The notes under the pieces were generated by a model that saw only the letters and a list, made by a program, of their open reading frames with translations, had not been told where the DNA came from and did not search any database. Source: an uncultured Clostridia bacterium (lineage in GTDB: Bacteria > Bacillota > Clostridia > Christensenellales > Aristaeellaceae). From it: a stretch of DNA of 40,556 bases. Made by a program: the position numbers and the translations under genes. Of this stretch, positions 32,467-40,556 are shown one piece after another. Location: assembly GCA_944364075.1 (NCBI GenBank), contig CALVVZ010000007.1:1-40556 (forward strand), given 5' to 3'. Each line of letters starts with the position of its first letter. Positions within the stretch are counted from its first letter, which is position 1.

Positions 32467-34533
32467 ATGAGTGAAGCAATGAAAAAAGATATTCCCGAAA
32501 TCGACTTTGAGAAGCGTGCGGAGCAGATACTGTCCAATGAGCCTATTCTGGCTGCCAAGGACGTGGAGGTGCAGTTCACCCTGCGCGGGCAGAAGCTGAC
32601 GGCCATCCGCAAGTGCTCCCTGGAGCTGTATGACGGCGAGACGCTGGCCATTGTGGGTGAGTCCGGTTCAGGCAAGAGCGTGTTCACCAAGTGCTTTGTG
32701 GGCATGCTGGACAAGAACGGTTCCATTACCCATGGTTCCATCATGTACCAGGGCCAGGATCTGACCAAGTTCACCACGGAAAAGGAATGGCGTACCATTC
32801 GCGGCAAGAAGATCGCCATGGTAACCCAGGACCCCATGACCAGCTTGAACCCCCTCAAGCGCATCGGCCGTCAAATACAGGAGGCCATTGAGCTGCATCA
32901 GGGCCTGAAGGGAAACGCCGCCAAGAAGGAAGCCATGCACATGCTGGAGCTGGTGGGCATTCCGAATCCGGAACGCCGCTATTATCAGTATCCCCATGAG
33001 TTTTCCGGCGGCATGCGTCAACGTGTGGTCATCGCCATTGCGGTGGCATGCCGGCCGCAGATACTGATTTGCGACGAGCCTACCACAGCGTTGGACGTGA
33101 CCATCCAGGCGCAGATTCTGGATCTGATCCGCAAGCTGCAAAAGGAACAGGGCATGACCATTATTTACATCACCCACGATCTGGGCGTGGTGGCCAACGT
33201 GGCCGACCGGGTAGCGGTGATGTATGCCGGACAGATTGTTGAAATCGGTATGGTCAACGAGATCTTCTTCGATTCCTGGCATCCGTACAGCTGGGCGCTG
33301 CTCAGCGCGCTGCCGCAGCTGGGCGTGAAGGGAGAGAAGCTCCCCGCCATCGACGGCACGCCGCCGAACCTGTTCAATAAGGTGGAAGGCGACGCCTTTG
33401 CGCCGCGCAACCGGAACGCGCTGACCATTGACTTTCTGGAAGAACCGCCGCTATTTGACGTGACGCCTACGCATCAGGCCAAGACCTGGATGATGGACCC
33501 GCGCGCTCCGGTGGTGGAGCAACCGGACACCATTCGCAAGCTGAGCCGTCAACATCTGGAGGGCCACCCGGTGGTGGATATTCCGCATCCGCACCTGGCG
33601 CCGGACCGTGAAGCGCTGATTGAGGTCAAGAATCTCCAGGTCGCCTTTGGCAATGGCCGGAGAAAATTCATTGCGGTGAACGATGTAAATTTCACCATTT
33701 ATCGCGGGGAGACTTTTGCGTTGGTGGGCGAGTCCGGTTCTGGCAAAACCACCATCGGACGAGCCATCGTGCGCATCAACCCTGTCTCGAAGGGTGAAAT
33801 CCTTTTCAAGGGACGCCGTATCTCCGGCAAAATTTCCAAGGCGCTGGACGAGGAAGTGATCCGCAGCTGCCAAATGATTTTCCAAGACCCCATGGCGTCT
33901 CTGAACGAGCGTGCAAAGGTGGATTACATCGTTTCCGAGGGCTTGCTGAACTTCCACATGTACAAGGACGAAGCGGACCGCCGGGCCAAGGTGCAAGGCG
34001 CACTGGACGAGGTAGGACTGCTGCCTGAGTTCTCCTCGCGCTTTCCTCATGAATTCTCCGGCGGACAGCGCCAGCGTATTGGTATTGCCCGCAGCCTGAT
34101 TATGAAGCCGGAGTTCATTGTGGCGGACGAGCCTATTTCGGCGCTGGACGTGTCCATCCGCGCCCAGGTGCTCAATCTGCTTAACGACCTGAAGCAGAAG
34201 CGTGGCTTGACGTATCTGTTCATCGCGCATGACTTGTCTGTGGTACGCTTTATTTCTGATCGTATTGCGGTCATTCATAAGGGGCAGATTGTGGAGCTGG
34301 CGGAGTCCGAGGAACTGTTCCTCCACCCGATGCATCCTTACACCCGGGCGCTGCTTTCTGCGGTGCCGAATCCCAACCCCTATCTGGAGCATGGAAAAAA
34401 GCTGCTGGTATATGATCCCTCCGTGCATGATTACAGCGTGGAGAAACCCACTTGGTGCGAGTTGCTGCCGGATCACTTCGTCTACGGCAACCAACGGGAG
34501 CTGGACGGATACCGGGAAGAATACTGCAAGTAA
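32467..34533 (+). CDS. Fused double ATP-binding protein of the peptide transporter (OppD-OppF type)
   Basis: A 688-residue protein with two complete ABC ATPase domains in tandem. Domain 1: Walker A GESGSGKS at 64-71, signature FSGGMRQR from 179, Walker [13 protein letters not shown]. Domain 2: Walker A GESGSGKT at 421-428, signature FSGGQRQR from 530, Walker [13 protein letters not shown]. Most Firmicutes encode these as separate OppD and OppF; fused forms such as E. coli YejF exist. The tail of domain 1, which in OppD-type subunits carries a conserved cysteine motif, keeps its frame but lacks the cysteines (D309 and N315 replace the first two). GGGAGGG (32453-32459) suits ATG 32467 better than ATG 32461. 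Confidence 0.92.
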   Translation: MSEAMKKDIPEIDFEKRAEQILSNEPILAAKDVEVQFTLRGQKLTAIRKCSLELYDGETLAIVGESGSGKSVFTKCFVGMLDKNGSITHGSIMYQGQDLTKFTTEKEWRTIRGKKIAMVTQDPMTSLNPLKRIGRQIQEAIELHQGLKGNAAKKEAMHMLELVGIPNPERRYYQYPHEFSGGMRQRVVIAIAVACRPQILICDEPTTALDVTIQAQILDLIRKLQKEQGMTIIYITHDLGVVANVADRVAVMYAGQIVEIGMVNEIFFDSWHPYSWALLSALPQLGVKGEKLPAIDGTPPNLFNKVEGDAFAPRNRNALTIDFLEEPPLFDVTPTHQAKTWMMDPRAPVVEQPDTIRKLSRQHLEGHPVVDIPHPHLAPDREALIEVKNLQVAFGNGRRKFIAVNDVNFTIYRGETFALVGESGSGKTTIGRAIVRINPVSKGEILFKGRRISGKISKALDEEVIRSCQMIFQDPMASLNERAKVDYIVSEGLLNFHMYKDEADRRAKVQGALDEVGLLPEFSSRFPHEFSGGQRQRIGIARSLIMKPEFIVADEPISALDVSIRAQVLNLLNDLKQKRGLTYLFIAHDLSVVRFISDRIAVIHKGQIVELAESEELFLHPMHPYTRALLSAVPNPNPYLEHGKKLLVYDPSVHDYSVEKPTWCELLPDHFVYGNQRELDGYREEYCK

Positions 34534-34538
34534 AACAA

Positions 34539-34574
34539 GTCTGTGGGGCGTTCCGGTGGGGACGCCCCACAGAC
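34539..34574 (+). terminator. Hairpin ending the transporter operon
   Basis: GTCTGTGGGGCG (34539-34550) pairs perfectly with CGCCCCACAGAC (34563-34574) around a 12-nt loop, 6 nt after the stop codon. No T tract follows directly; the second hairpin in the repeat at 34597-34622 ends with TTTC and may assist. Confidence 0.75.
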
Positions 34575-34758
34575 GGTTACAACCCCCCAGGGGGATGCAG
34601 GAGAGGCTGCGGCCTCTCCTGCTTTCATTCGTATCTGGCGGCTTTGCCGGCGGTGCAGGCTGCTGGCCTTGCTTGAAAATCGATTCGTTATAAATTCAGA
34701 CTTCTGCTGTTTGATCGAATTCATTTCTCACAAAAGTGGCGTTACGATTTTTATGACA
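34571..34758 (+). repeat. Intergenic hairpin repeat, copy 2
   Basis: Same plan as 26680-26860. The perfect 11-bp hairpin has arms at 34597-34607 (GCAGGAGAGGC) and 34612-34622, loop TGCG, followed by TTTCATTCGT and GGCTTTGC. Three base pairs of the stem differ from copy 1 and all three are compensated. The distal part (AAAATC, AAAAGTGGCG, GACA) is recognisable but its secondary hairpins are lost. The rest of 34759-34833 holds no gene that I can support. Confidence 0.8.
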
Positions 34759-34833
34759 TGTGCAGGTATGAACTCTTCAACGCATCTTCCGGATTTTTTT
34801 GGCAGCCTGACGGGTGCAACTTTGCGCATCCCC

Positions 34834-34862
34834 TTGAACAAGGCGGCAAAAACGTCTATAAT
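34834..34862 (+). promoter_or_regulatory. Promoter of the GH127-like gene and dus
   Basis: TTGAAC (34834-34839) and a perfect TATAAT (34857-34862), 17 bp apart, about 50 nt before the start codon. This rules out the long in-frame extension from 34543. Confidence 0.82.
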
Positions 34863-34917
34863 ATCATCGGATTATCATAAATGTAAGGATACGATGGATG
34901 ATTCAGGAGGAAAGAGT

Positions 34918-36624
34918 ATGCCGCTGAAACCCATGTTTTCCCGTGCGCCCTTGACCAGACAACCCCTGGCGCCCCTGGCACCGGAGGGAATTCGGCTGAC
35001 GGGGATTGCCGGGGAGACCCTGGAGAGGCTTTGTTCGCTGGCGCTGCAGGCGCCCATGTCCGCCGCGCTGGCGGATGGAGCATTGACTTGCGCTTATCTG
35101 TGTGAGAATGCCGCGCTGGCGGAAAAAACGGAACAATGGGTACAGGAACGCTTACAAACTCAAGGACAGGACGGAAGTCTGCCCCTGCGGCCTGTTGAGG
35201 GCATACGGATCATGCTGGCTGCGGCCCGGATATTCGCCCACCGGGGGGACAAAGCCCTGCTGATGCCCATGATGCGCTATTGCGCGCATCTGCGTGAGCG
35301 CTGGGAAGAGCTTCGGCTGGATGGGGACGTAATGGGACAGGCAGCGGACCTGATGGAATTATTGGTTTTTCTTTATAATGCCACGGGGAAAAAAGCGCTT
35401 TTGCATCTCATGGAACTGACCCGACGGGACGCCATGGACTGGAGCGGACTGATGAGCACTTTTGCCCTGTCCCGTCCCACGGGAAAACTTATGGACCGGG
35501 ATGAAATGGAAGCCGGCCGAAAGGCGGAGGGAAACGATCCCAGCGGCTTTTATACCCGACAGTATTTGGCTACCTTTGGCCCGGCACTGGCCCAGGGAAT
35601 CCGGTTGCCTATGCTTATGGGGCTGTACTCGGGTAGCAGCCGGGATCTGGAAGCCGGTTACGCCGGATATGAGAAGATCATGCGCTTTCACGGAAGTGCT
35701 CTGGGCGTTTTTACTTCTGATTTACATCTGGCAGGGGGAAGCCCTTCGGCAGCGGTGTCCGCTTGGTCTGCGGGTGAGACGGCCCGCAGTCTTGCGCGGG
35801 TATGGCAGGTGACGGAAAAGACAGGTGCGGCGGAAGCATTGGCGCGGTTGGTGGAAAACGCTTTGCCTGCATTCTTGCCCGAGGGCAGGCTGTTGCCCTT
35901 CCTAAGGGTTAACAGCCTGAGCGTTAACGCGGGAGTGGCAGACTGTTACGCGCCTGGAGAGGCGTTACGTACCGCGGAGGAATCCTTGGGGGCGCTGCTG
36001 TCCGGTGCGGCGGAGATTGCGCGCACTGCGGTATGCGCTACCTCCACGGGCATTTCCGTGGGGCTGTACCTACCCGGACGCTATGTACTGCGCCTGGGCG
36101 GTGAAAAAACCGCACTGACTGTTTCGGCGGAGGACCAGCGGTTGACCCTTACGGTGTCCATGAAAAAACCGGCGGAGGCGGAGCTTCGGCTGCGTATTCC
36201 ATCCTGGACAAAGGACCCCATGGTGCAGGTTAACGGGGAGGGCGGATACGCGCCGGAGGCCGGCAAAGTGTTTGCCTTACGCCGGACATTTCAGGAAGGG
36301 GACGTTATCACCCTGCTCCTTCCCTGTGACGCGCGTCTGGAGGAAGGATACCATCAGTCCATATCTGTGCTGAGGGGAGATACGTTGATGGCTTTGCCCG
36401 TGGAAGGGGAAAACTGGCGCCGCGCGCTGTGCGGCGCGGCGGACACCGAGGAAGGAACGGTGGCGGAGGTCATGGACGCTCCGGAATGGAAAACCCGGGT
36501 TTATGTGCCGGCAGACCCGCCCATTGCGCCGCCAGCGGAGGGTGCAGTGGAGAAAATGACCATGCTGCCCTTTGCGCGGGTAGCTTGCCGGATTGCCGCC
36601 TTTCCCAAGGGGAAAGAGGCATGA
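34918..36624 (+). CDS. GH127-like (DUF1680) protein, probably catalytically inactive
   Basis: A 568-residue protein. The alpha-helical N-terminal half and GH127 landmarks are visible: MGQAADLMELLVFLYNATGKK, a FHGSALGVFTSDLHLAGGSP segment at about 257-276 and NALPAFLP. The C-terminal beta domain has LRLRIPSWT, VNGEGGY and FQEGDVITLLLPCDAR. GH127 enzymes such as HypBA1 are beta-L-arabinofuranosidases using a cysteine nucleophile and a Glu-Cys-Cys-Cys zinc site. Here the expected ETC motif after HLAG is replaced (around 278-283) and there is no adjacent cysteine pair near C373, so activity is doubtful. No signal peptide. CAGGAGG (34904-34910) sets ATG 34918. The stop overlaps dus. Confidence 0.78.
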   Translation: MPLKPMFSRAPLTRQPLAPLAPEGIRLTGIAGETLERLCSLALQAPMSAALADGALTCAYLCENAALAEKTEQWVQERLQTQGQDGSLPLRPVEGIRIMLAAARIFAHRGDKALLMPMMRYCAHLRERWEELRLDGDVMGQAADLMELLVFLYNATGKKALLHLMELTRRDAMDWSGLMSTFALSRPTGKLMDRDEMEAGRKAEGNDPSGFYTRQYLATFGPALAQGIRLPMLMGLYSGSSRDLEAGYAGYEKIMRFHGSALGVFTSDLHLAGGSPSAAVSAWSAGETARSLARVWQVTEKTGAAEALARLVENALPAFLPEGRLLPFLRVNSLSVNAGVADCYAPGEALRTAEESLGALLSGAAEIARTAVCATSTGISVGLYLPGRYVLRLGGEKTALTVSAEDQRLTLTVSMKKPAEAELRLRIPSWTKDPMVQVNGEGGYAPEAGKVFALRRTFQEGDVITLLLPCDARLEEGYHQSISVLRGDTLMALPVEGENWRRALCGAADTEEGTVAEVMDAPEWKTRVYVPADPPIAPPAEGAVEKMTMLPFARVACRIAAFPKGKEA

Positions 36625-37622
36625 AGGAAATCCGACTGGCGCCCATGGCTGGAATAACCGACTGGCCTTTTCGCCTGCTCTGCTTTGAACAGGGCTGTGA
36701 TGCGGCTACCACGGAAATGATCAGCGCGCTGGGGTATGTTTACGCGCCGAAAAATCATGTGGCCACCAATCAGCTGCTGGAAAAAGCGCCCGGTGAAGGA
36801 AAGCTTTTTGTGCAGATTTTTGGTAAGGAGCCGGAGCTCATGGCACAGGCTGCGGCACGGCTGTCCCAGACGGGCCGATTCGATGGCGTGGACATCAATA
36901 TGGGTTGCCCGGCCCATAAAGTAGCCTGTTCCGGGGAAGGCAGCGGCCTGATGCGAGATCCGCGCAAAGCGGAAGCTATCATTCGCGCGGTAGTAGGCGC
37001 TACGGAGCTGCCTGTTTCCGTCAAGTTTCGTCTGGGATGGGACGCTTCTTCCGTCAATGTGGAGGAATTGGCGGAAATGGCCCAGGAGCTCGGCGTCAGG
37101 GAGGTAGCGGTGCATGGCCGCACCCGGCAACAGCAGTACAGCGGCAAGGCGGATTGGGCTGCGATTGCCCGGGTCAAGGCGCGGCTGCGTATTCCTGTGC
37201 TGGGTAACGGAGATATTTTTACGCCTCAGGACGCTTTGCGCATGCTGGAAGAGACGGGCTGCGACGGGGTGCTGATCGGACGGGGAGCCTTGGGAAATCC
37301 GTGGCTTTTCGGGCAGGTCAAGCAGGCGCTGCGCGGCGAACCCTGGCAGGAACCTACTGTGACCCAGCGGGTCGAGATGGCTTTGAGACATATTGAACTG
37401 CTTATGGGCTGGAAGCCCGAGCGGGTGGCAGTACGGGAAATGCGCAAGCACATCGGGTGGTATTTCCATGGCCTGCGGGGTGCGGCACAGCTGCGAGGCC
37501 GCATCAATACCCTACCTACGGCCAATGAAGTACGGGAAGCGCTTGCGGAATTTGCAGCGGAATTTTCCCCGCAGGCAGGGTTTGTCCCCCCTGCGCGCGT
37601 TACATCAGAGGGAGATGAATGA
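36621..37622 (+). CDS. dus: tRNA-dihydrouridine synthase
   Basis: A 333-residue flavoprotein that reduces uridines in tRNA D-loops. It shows the FMN barrel start LAPMAGITDWPFR, TEMISA, the catalytic cysteine motif DINMGCPAHK, the SVKFRLGWD strand, VHGRTRQQQYSG, GNGDIFTPQDALRML and GRGALGNPWLF. The C-terminal helical domain contains MRKHIGWYFHGLRGA. ATG 36621 overlaps the upstream stop (ATGA). Length matches DusB-type enzymes. The overlap links it to the GH127-like gene in one transcript. Confidence 0.95.
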   Translation: MKEIRLAPMAGITDWPFRLLCFEQGCDAATTEMISALGYVYAPKNHVATNQLLEKAPGEGKLFVQIFGKEPELMAQAAARLSQTGRFDGVDINMGCPAHKVACSGEGSGLMRDPRKAEAIIRAVVGATELPVSVKFRLGWDASSVNVEELAEMAQELGVREVAVHGRTRQQQYSGKADWAAIARVKARLRIPVLGNGDIFTPQDALRMLEETGCDGVLIGRGALGNPWLFGQVKQALRGEPWQEPTVTQRVEMALRHIELLMGWKPERVAVREMRKHIGWYFHGLRGAAQLRGRINTLPTANEVREALAEFAAEFSPQAGFVPPARVTSEGDE

Positions 37623-37625
37623 ACC

Positions 37626-39044
37626 ATGCGAAAGAAACTGCTGGCGGTGCTGCTGTGCCTGGGTATGCTGATGCCGCTTGCTGCCGGGGCAGAAGTAGAA
37701 CTGCTGCCACAGCTGACCCAGTGGCGAATGGAGGAAAACCAGGCGCCGGTCCGCGCCATAGTGAACGTGGAGCTGGGCGCGTGGATGCCCTTTGACGATA
37801 CCACGCTGGCAGCACTGAACCTGCTGCTTAGCCACGTGTCGTTCCAGGTGGAAACGCTGCACATGGCCCAGGAAGACTGGAGCAGGGCTGCGGTGCTGCT
37901 GGATGGGGTGGATACGGCGGTACTGACCCAACGTCAGGCAAATGGCGTCAAGCGCCTGAATGCCTCCTTTGTGCCCGGCGTTACACTGACAGCGGTTTCT
38001 GAGGACCCCATTGCGCTGCTTCTGGGCGAAAGCTCTACGCTGAATCTCGGCGGCTATACAGGCACGGAGGATGCTGCCGTCGAGGAGGCAAAACGCCTCA
38101 TAGATGATCTCCCGGTACTGCTGGTATCTTGGATGAAGGAAAAATCCGTTTCCAAGAAAATAGATAAAATGGGTACCGCAACCTATTTGCGCACCTATGA
38201 AATTCCGGAAGAAGAGGCTCAGCAGCTGGGATATCTGTTGGCAGAAGCGGCGCAGGAAGAGCGGGTGCGTTCCTTCCTGTCCGGTCTGGTATTTACCAAG
38301 GACCAGGAAATCACCGTTTATGAAGACGAAAACGGCCAGATTCTACGTTTCGGCTATACGGGCCGGTGCGGTGGGGACGAGGATCATCAGCGGAAAGTGA
38401 CCCTCACCTGGAGCATGAAGGACGACGGCCAGGAAGCCAGGGATACCCTTTCGCTGAAATCTCCTGCGGTTTCCGGCAATGACCGCGACACCCTCACCTG
38501 GGAGCGAGTGGCAAAGGTGGATGGCGCGCAGCGCACACTGAGCGAATCCTTTTGCTATGAAACGGTACGAAATAAGGAAAAAACCGTTCTGGAAGGCGAG
38601 GCGGAATTGGAGAACACTTTTGACATCGCGGGCAGCCAGTTGACAGGTAAGGCTTGGGTGGAACAAACCCTCCCGGACGATACCAGGCTGACCTGGGTGC
38701 TTGAACCTCAAATGAACTTTGCCTTGGGTGATATGAACCCGGAGGTCAACGGCAGCGTGTTGGTTACCTACAAGGAGGACAAGCGTATCACCCAGGAAGC
38801 AACCGTATATATCAATCTGGCCTATGGCGATGGCTTCAATTGGGAGCTGCGGGAAGCGGAAACCGATCTGGAGGCCTTGAGTACTGAGGCATTGACGCTC
38901 CTGCAGGAACAGGGCGCCGAACAGCTGGCGGCGGATATGCTCAGGGGATTGTTGCAGCTTCCTCAAGAGGATCTACTTTTTATCAGCGAAGGCTTGACCG
39001 AGGATGCATGGCAACGTATTCTGGATGCGCTGGGCGGCGCGTGA
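37626..39044 (+). CDS. Secreted protein of unknown function
   Basis: A 472-residue protein with a signal peptide at 1-22 (MRKKLLAVLLCLGMLMPLAAGA) and no later membrane helix. The mature part alternates helices and beta-rich stretches such as ITVYEDENGQILRFGY, VTLTWSMKDDGQ and GSVLVTYKEDKR, and ends in an acidic helix. I do not recognise a family. GGGAG before ATG 37626 lies at the end of dus, 3 nt upstream, so it is probably cotranscribed. The next gene has the same plan, suggesting tandem paralogues. Confidence 0.8.
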   Translation: MRKKLLAVLLCLGMLMPLAAGAEVELLPQLTQWRMEENQAPVRAIVNVELGAWMPFDDTTLAALNLLLSHVSFQVETLHMAQEDWSRAAVLLDGVDTAVLTQRQANGVKRLNASFVPGVTLTAVSEDPIALLLGESSTLNLGGYTGTEDAAVEEAKRLIDDLPVLLVSWMKEKSVSKKIDKMGTATYLRTYEIPEEEAQQLGYLLAEAAQEERVRSFLSGLVFTKDQEITVYEDENGQILRFGYTGRCGGDEDHQRKVTLTWSMKDDGQEARDTLSLKSPAVSGNDRDTLTWERVAKVDGAQRTLSESFCYETVRNKEKTVLEGEAELENTFDIAGSQLTGKAWVEQTLPDDTRLTWVLEPQMNFALGDMNPEVNGSVLVTYKEDKRITQEATVYINLAYGDGFNWELREAETDLEALSTEALTLLQEQGAEQLAADMLRGLLQLPQEDLLFISEGLTEDAWQRILDALGGA

Positions 39045-39089
39045 CAGCCGCGCGGGACGCGCTTTCCATAGAGTAAAGGAGGAATACCT

Positions 39090-40556
39090 GTGAAAAAGCG
39101 GATCATCTGCCTGGCGATGGCGTTGGTGATGGCCTGGACCTGCGTGAGCGCTCTGGCGGCGCAATATGATGGACTCCCGGAGAAAATGATGCTCCAGATG
39201 GAGTTGAGCGGCCTCAAAGGAAGCGTGACCCTTTCCGCAACGGGAAATCCGGAGCTGGAGGCGCTGTTGAGCGGCTTGTTCCGGGATACGACGCTGGAGA
39301 TTCGCGGTATTCGGTCATCCGGTCAGGCGCAGTATCAAGCGTATTTTCAGCGCGGCGAGACACAGCTGGGCCTGACGCAGTTTTTCGGGGACGAGGAGAG
39401 TTTTGTGCTTTCCAGCGCTTTTGCGCCGGAGGACAAGCTGCGCTTTTCTGCTACGGAAAGTCTGCTTCAGCAGCTGCTTCCTCAAGAAGAGGGACTGAAC
39501 CCTCAATGGTATACTGCGGCGCTGAAGATTCTCCAGGTAGACGCGGAGGATTGGACCGCCAACTGGGAAACGGCACTGGCACCCTACGAGCAGGCGTTGG
39601 AAATGTGGCTGAACGGCTATGCCGCTGCGCCTACGGTCATCCGGCAGGAGGATGGGGAGACCCGCATGCAGGTGAACTATGAGATCCCTGCATCTGCGGC
39701 TAAGACTGAGGCGGCCGCGCTGGTTCGTTCCATGCTCATGGATGAAAGTCTTCGTAGCCTGCTGGCTGGTGTGATGAGCGAATCTCAAGCAGAGGCATAC
39801 CTGAACACCGAATGGGCGGATTATTATGCCCAGCGCATCGGTGAAATGGATCTCACCGGTACCATCAGCCTGGAACGGCAAATGGCTTTAACGGGAGATG
39901 TGCTCTACACCAAGATTCTGCTACCTGTTCCTGCCGAGGAGACTGGTTACGACACGCTGATGATTTACCAGGAGGGGGACGCGCTGACCGTGACGTTGGC
40001 CGGCAGCGTGGATACGCTGATTTTCTCCATTACCGATAAGGAGGAGGGCGTCAGCGGCGTGCGCATGCAGGGCGTTGTGGAGCGGCAAATGCTGGATGGC
40101 AGCGAAGGCGGCTTCAAAACGGAATACTCCCTGCTGCGCACCACCCGGGAGAGCATTGATGACGATGGCCGTCAGCATCAGTATGAATCCCTGACCTTGA
40201 CCCTAACGCCGGAGGAGGGCGAGGCGGCAGAGCTGACTGCGCTGGCCCACTTCCACAGCCTGAGCGCGAACCGCAATCCCACGACTCTGGAGCTGGATGC
40301 TTCCTGGAAACAGGGAGAAATGACCCTGACGCTTCAGGGAGAATTCAAGACAACTTCGCCTTGGGTGTTGCAGGTGATTGATGAAACCGGGGCGGAGGAT
40401 GTTGCCAATCTTTCCAAACAGGAACTGGAAGACATCATGGCTGACTATGCCGCCGGAGCGCTGGCGCTGATTCAGCAGATGAGCGAATCCGCACCGGAAG
40501 CTGCGGCGACGGAAGAAACGGCGGAAACCCTGGCGCCGGAATCAGATGCCACCTCG
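39090..40556 (+). CDS. Secreted protein of unknown function, cut by the right edge
   Basis: An open frame of 489 codons from GTG 39090 to the last base with no stop. AAAGGAGGAA (39075-39084) is 5 nt upstream. The signal peptide is MKKRIICLAMALVMAWTC..., with cleavage likely after ALA. The mature part has beta-strand repeats (SLTLTLTPEEGE, SWKQGEMTLTLQGEF) followed by a helix and an acidic Ala/Glu/Thr-rich tail at the edge, perhaps a linker. Its arrangement resembles that of the 37626 product, though no strong identity is visible by eye. Function unknown. Confidence 0.78.
   Translation, partial: MKKRIICLAMALVMAWTCVSALAAQYDGLPEKMMLQMELSGLKGSVTLSATGNPELEALLSGLFRDTTLEIRGIRSSGQAQYQAYFQRGETQLGLTQFFGDEESFVLSSAFAPEDKLRFSATESLLQQLLPQEEGLNPQWYTAALKILQVDAEDWTANWETALAPYEQALEMWLNGYAAAPTVIRQEDGETRMQVNYEIPASAAKTEAAALVRSMLMDESLRSLLAGVMSESQAEAYLNTEWADYYAQRIGEMDLTGTISLERQMALTGDVLYTKILLPVPAEETGYDTLMIYQEGDALTVTLAGSVDTLIFSITDKEEGVSGVRMQGVVERQMLDGSEGGFKTEYSLLRTTRESIDDDGRQHQYESLTLTLTPEEGEAAELTALAHFHSLSANRNPTTLELDASWKQGEMTLTLQGEFKTTSPWVLQVIDETGAEDVANLSKQELEDIMADYAAGALALIQQMSESAPEAAATEETAETLAPESDATS

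Noticed and set aside
34543-34917. N-terminal extension of the GH127-like protein
   Set aside because: It would be translated through the repeat and the promoter at 34834-34862; the AGGAGG before ATG 34918 marks the start.
1-40556. CRISPR arrays, tRNA genes, insertion sequences, prophage or defence islands
   Set aside because: No regularly spaced repeats, cloverleaf sequences, transposase or integrase frames were seen; the content is otherwise core chromosomal genes.

Overview
The window reads as a chromosomal segment of a spore-forming member of the Clostridia. The evidence is a spoIIIA operon, Rex, RNase J, MltG/U32 and mutSL-miaA blocks of Firmicutes type, AGGAGG ribosome binding sites and Gram-positive promoters. 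The DNA is GC-rich by eye and codon third positions are mostly G or C, so a high-GC clostridial lineage (Oscillospiraceae or Christensenellales-like) is more likely than a classical low-GC Clostridium. This placement is inferred from gene content. All genes but one lie on the + strand. I saw no tRNA, rRNA, CRISPR array, integrase or transposase.

Layout. 1-3337: end of spoIIIAB, then spoIIIAC to spoIIIAH, the engulfment-stage channel operon, closed by a likely terminator. 3448-4221: an RseC-family membrane redox protein and thioredoxin. 4360-6401: a promoter, a leader of about 330 nt rich in hairpins, and RNase J. 6613-10147: a YlbF-family protein, MltG, a U32 protein of the YrrO/TrhP type, and Rex. 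10215-11972: a VanW-family surface protein. 12112-14108: a GH42 beta-galactosidase pseudogene with four frameshifts and one nonsense codon. 14286-26654: a long block with a B12-type radical SAM protein, its usual DUF2344 partner, RNase E/G, MiaB, a YmcA-like protein with a cysteine-rich tail, MutS, MutL, MiaA and an aluminium-resistance-family PLP enzyme.

26655-28406: the first copy of an intergenic hairpin repeat, deoD, a convergent small membrane protein, and a near-consensus promoter. 28407-34533: a dipeptide/oligopeptide ABC transporter made of a highly biased, probably abundant binding protein without a lipobox, two permeases and one fused double ATPase. 34534-34917: a terminator hairpin, the second repeat copy and a promoter. 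34918-40556: a GH127-like protein apparently lacking the family's catalytic/zinc residues, a tRNA-dihydrouridine synthase, and two tandem secreted proteins of unknown function, the second cut by the window edge.

Themes. RNA processing and tRNA modification are concentrated here: RNase J, RNase E/G, two YlbF-family proteins, MiaB, MiaA, Dus and TrhP-like. The most noteworthy unexplained signals are the long rnj leader, the two-copy intergenic repeat whose hairpin shows compensatory base changes, the GH127-like putative pseudoenzyme, the fused transporter ATPase that has lost its cysteine motif, and the decaying GH42 gene. I found no clear new defence or mobile system.
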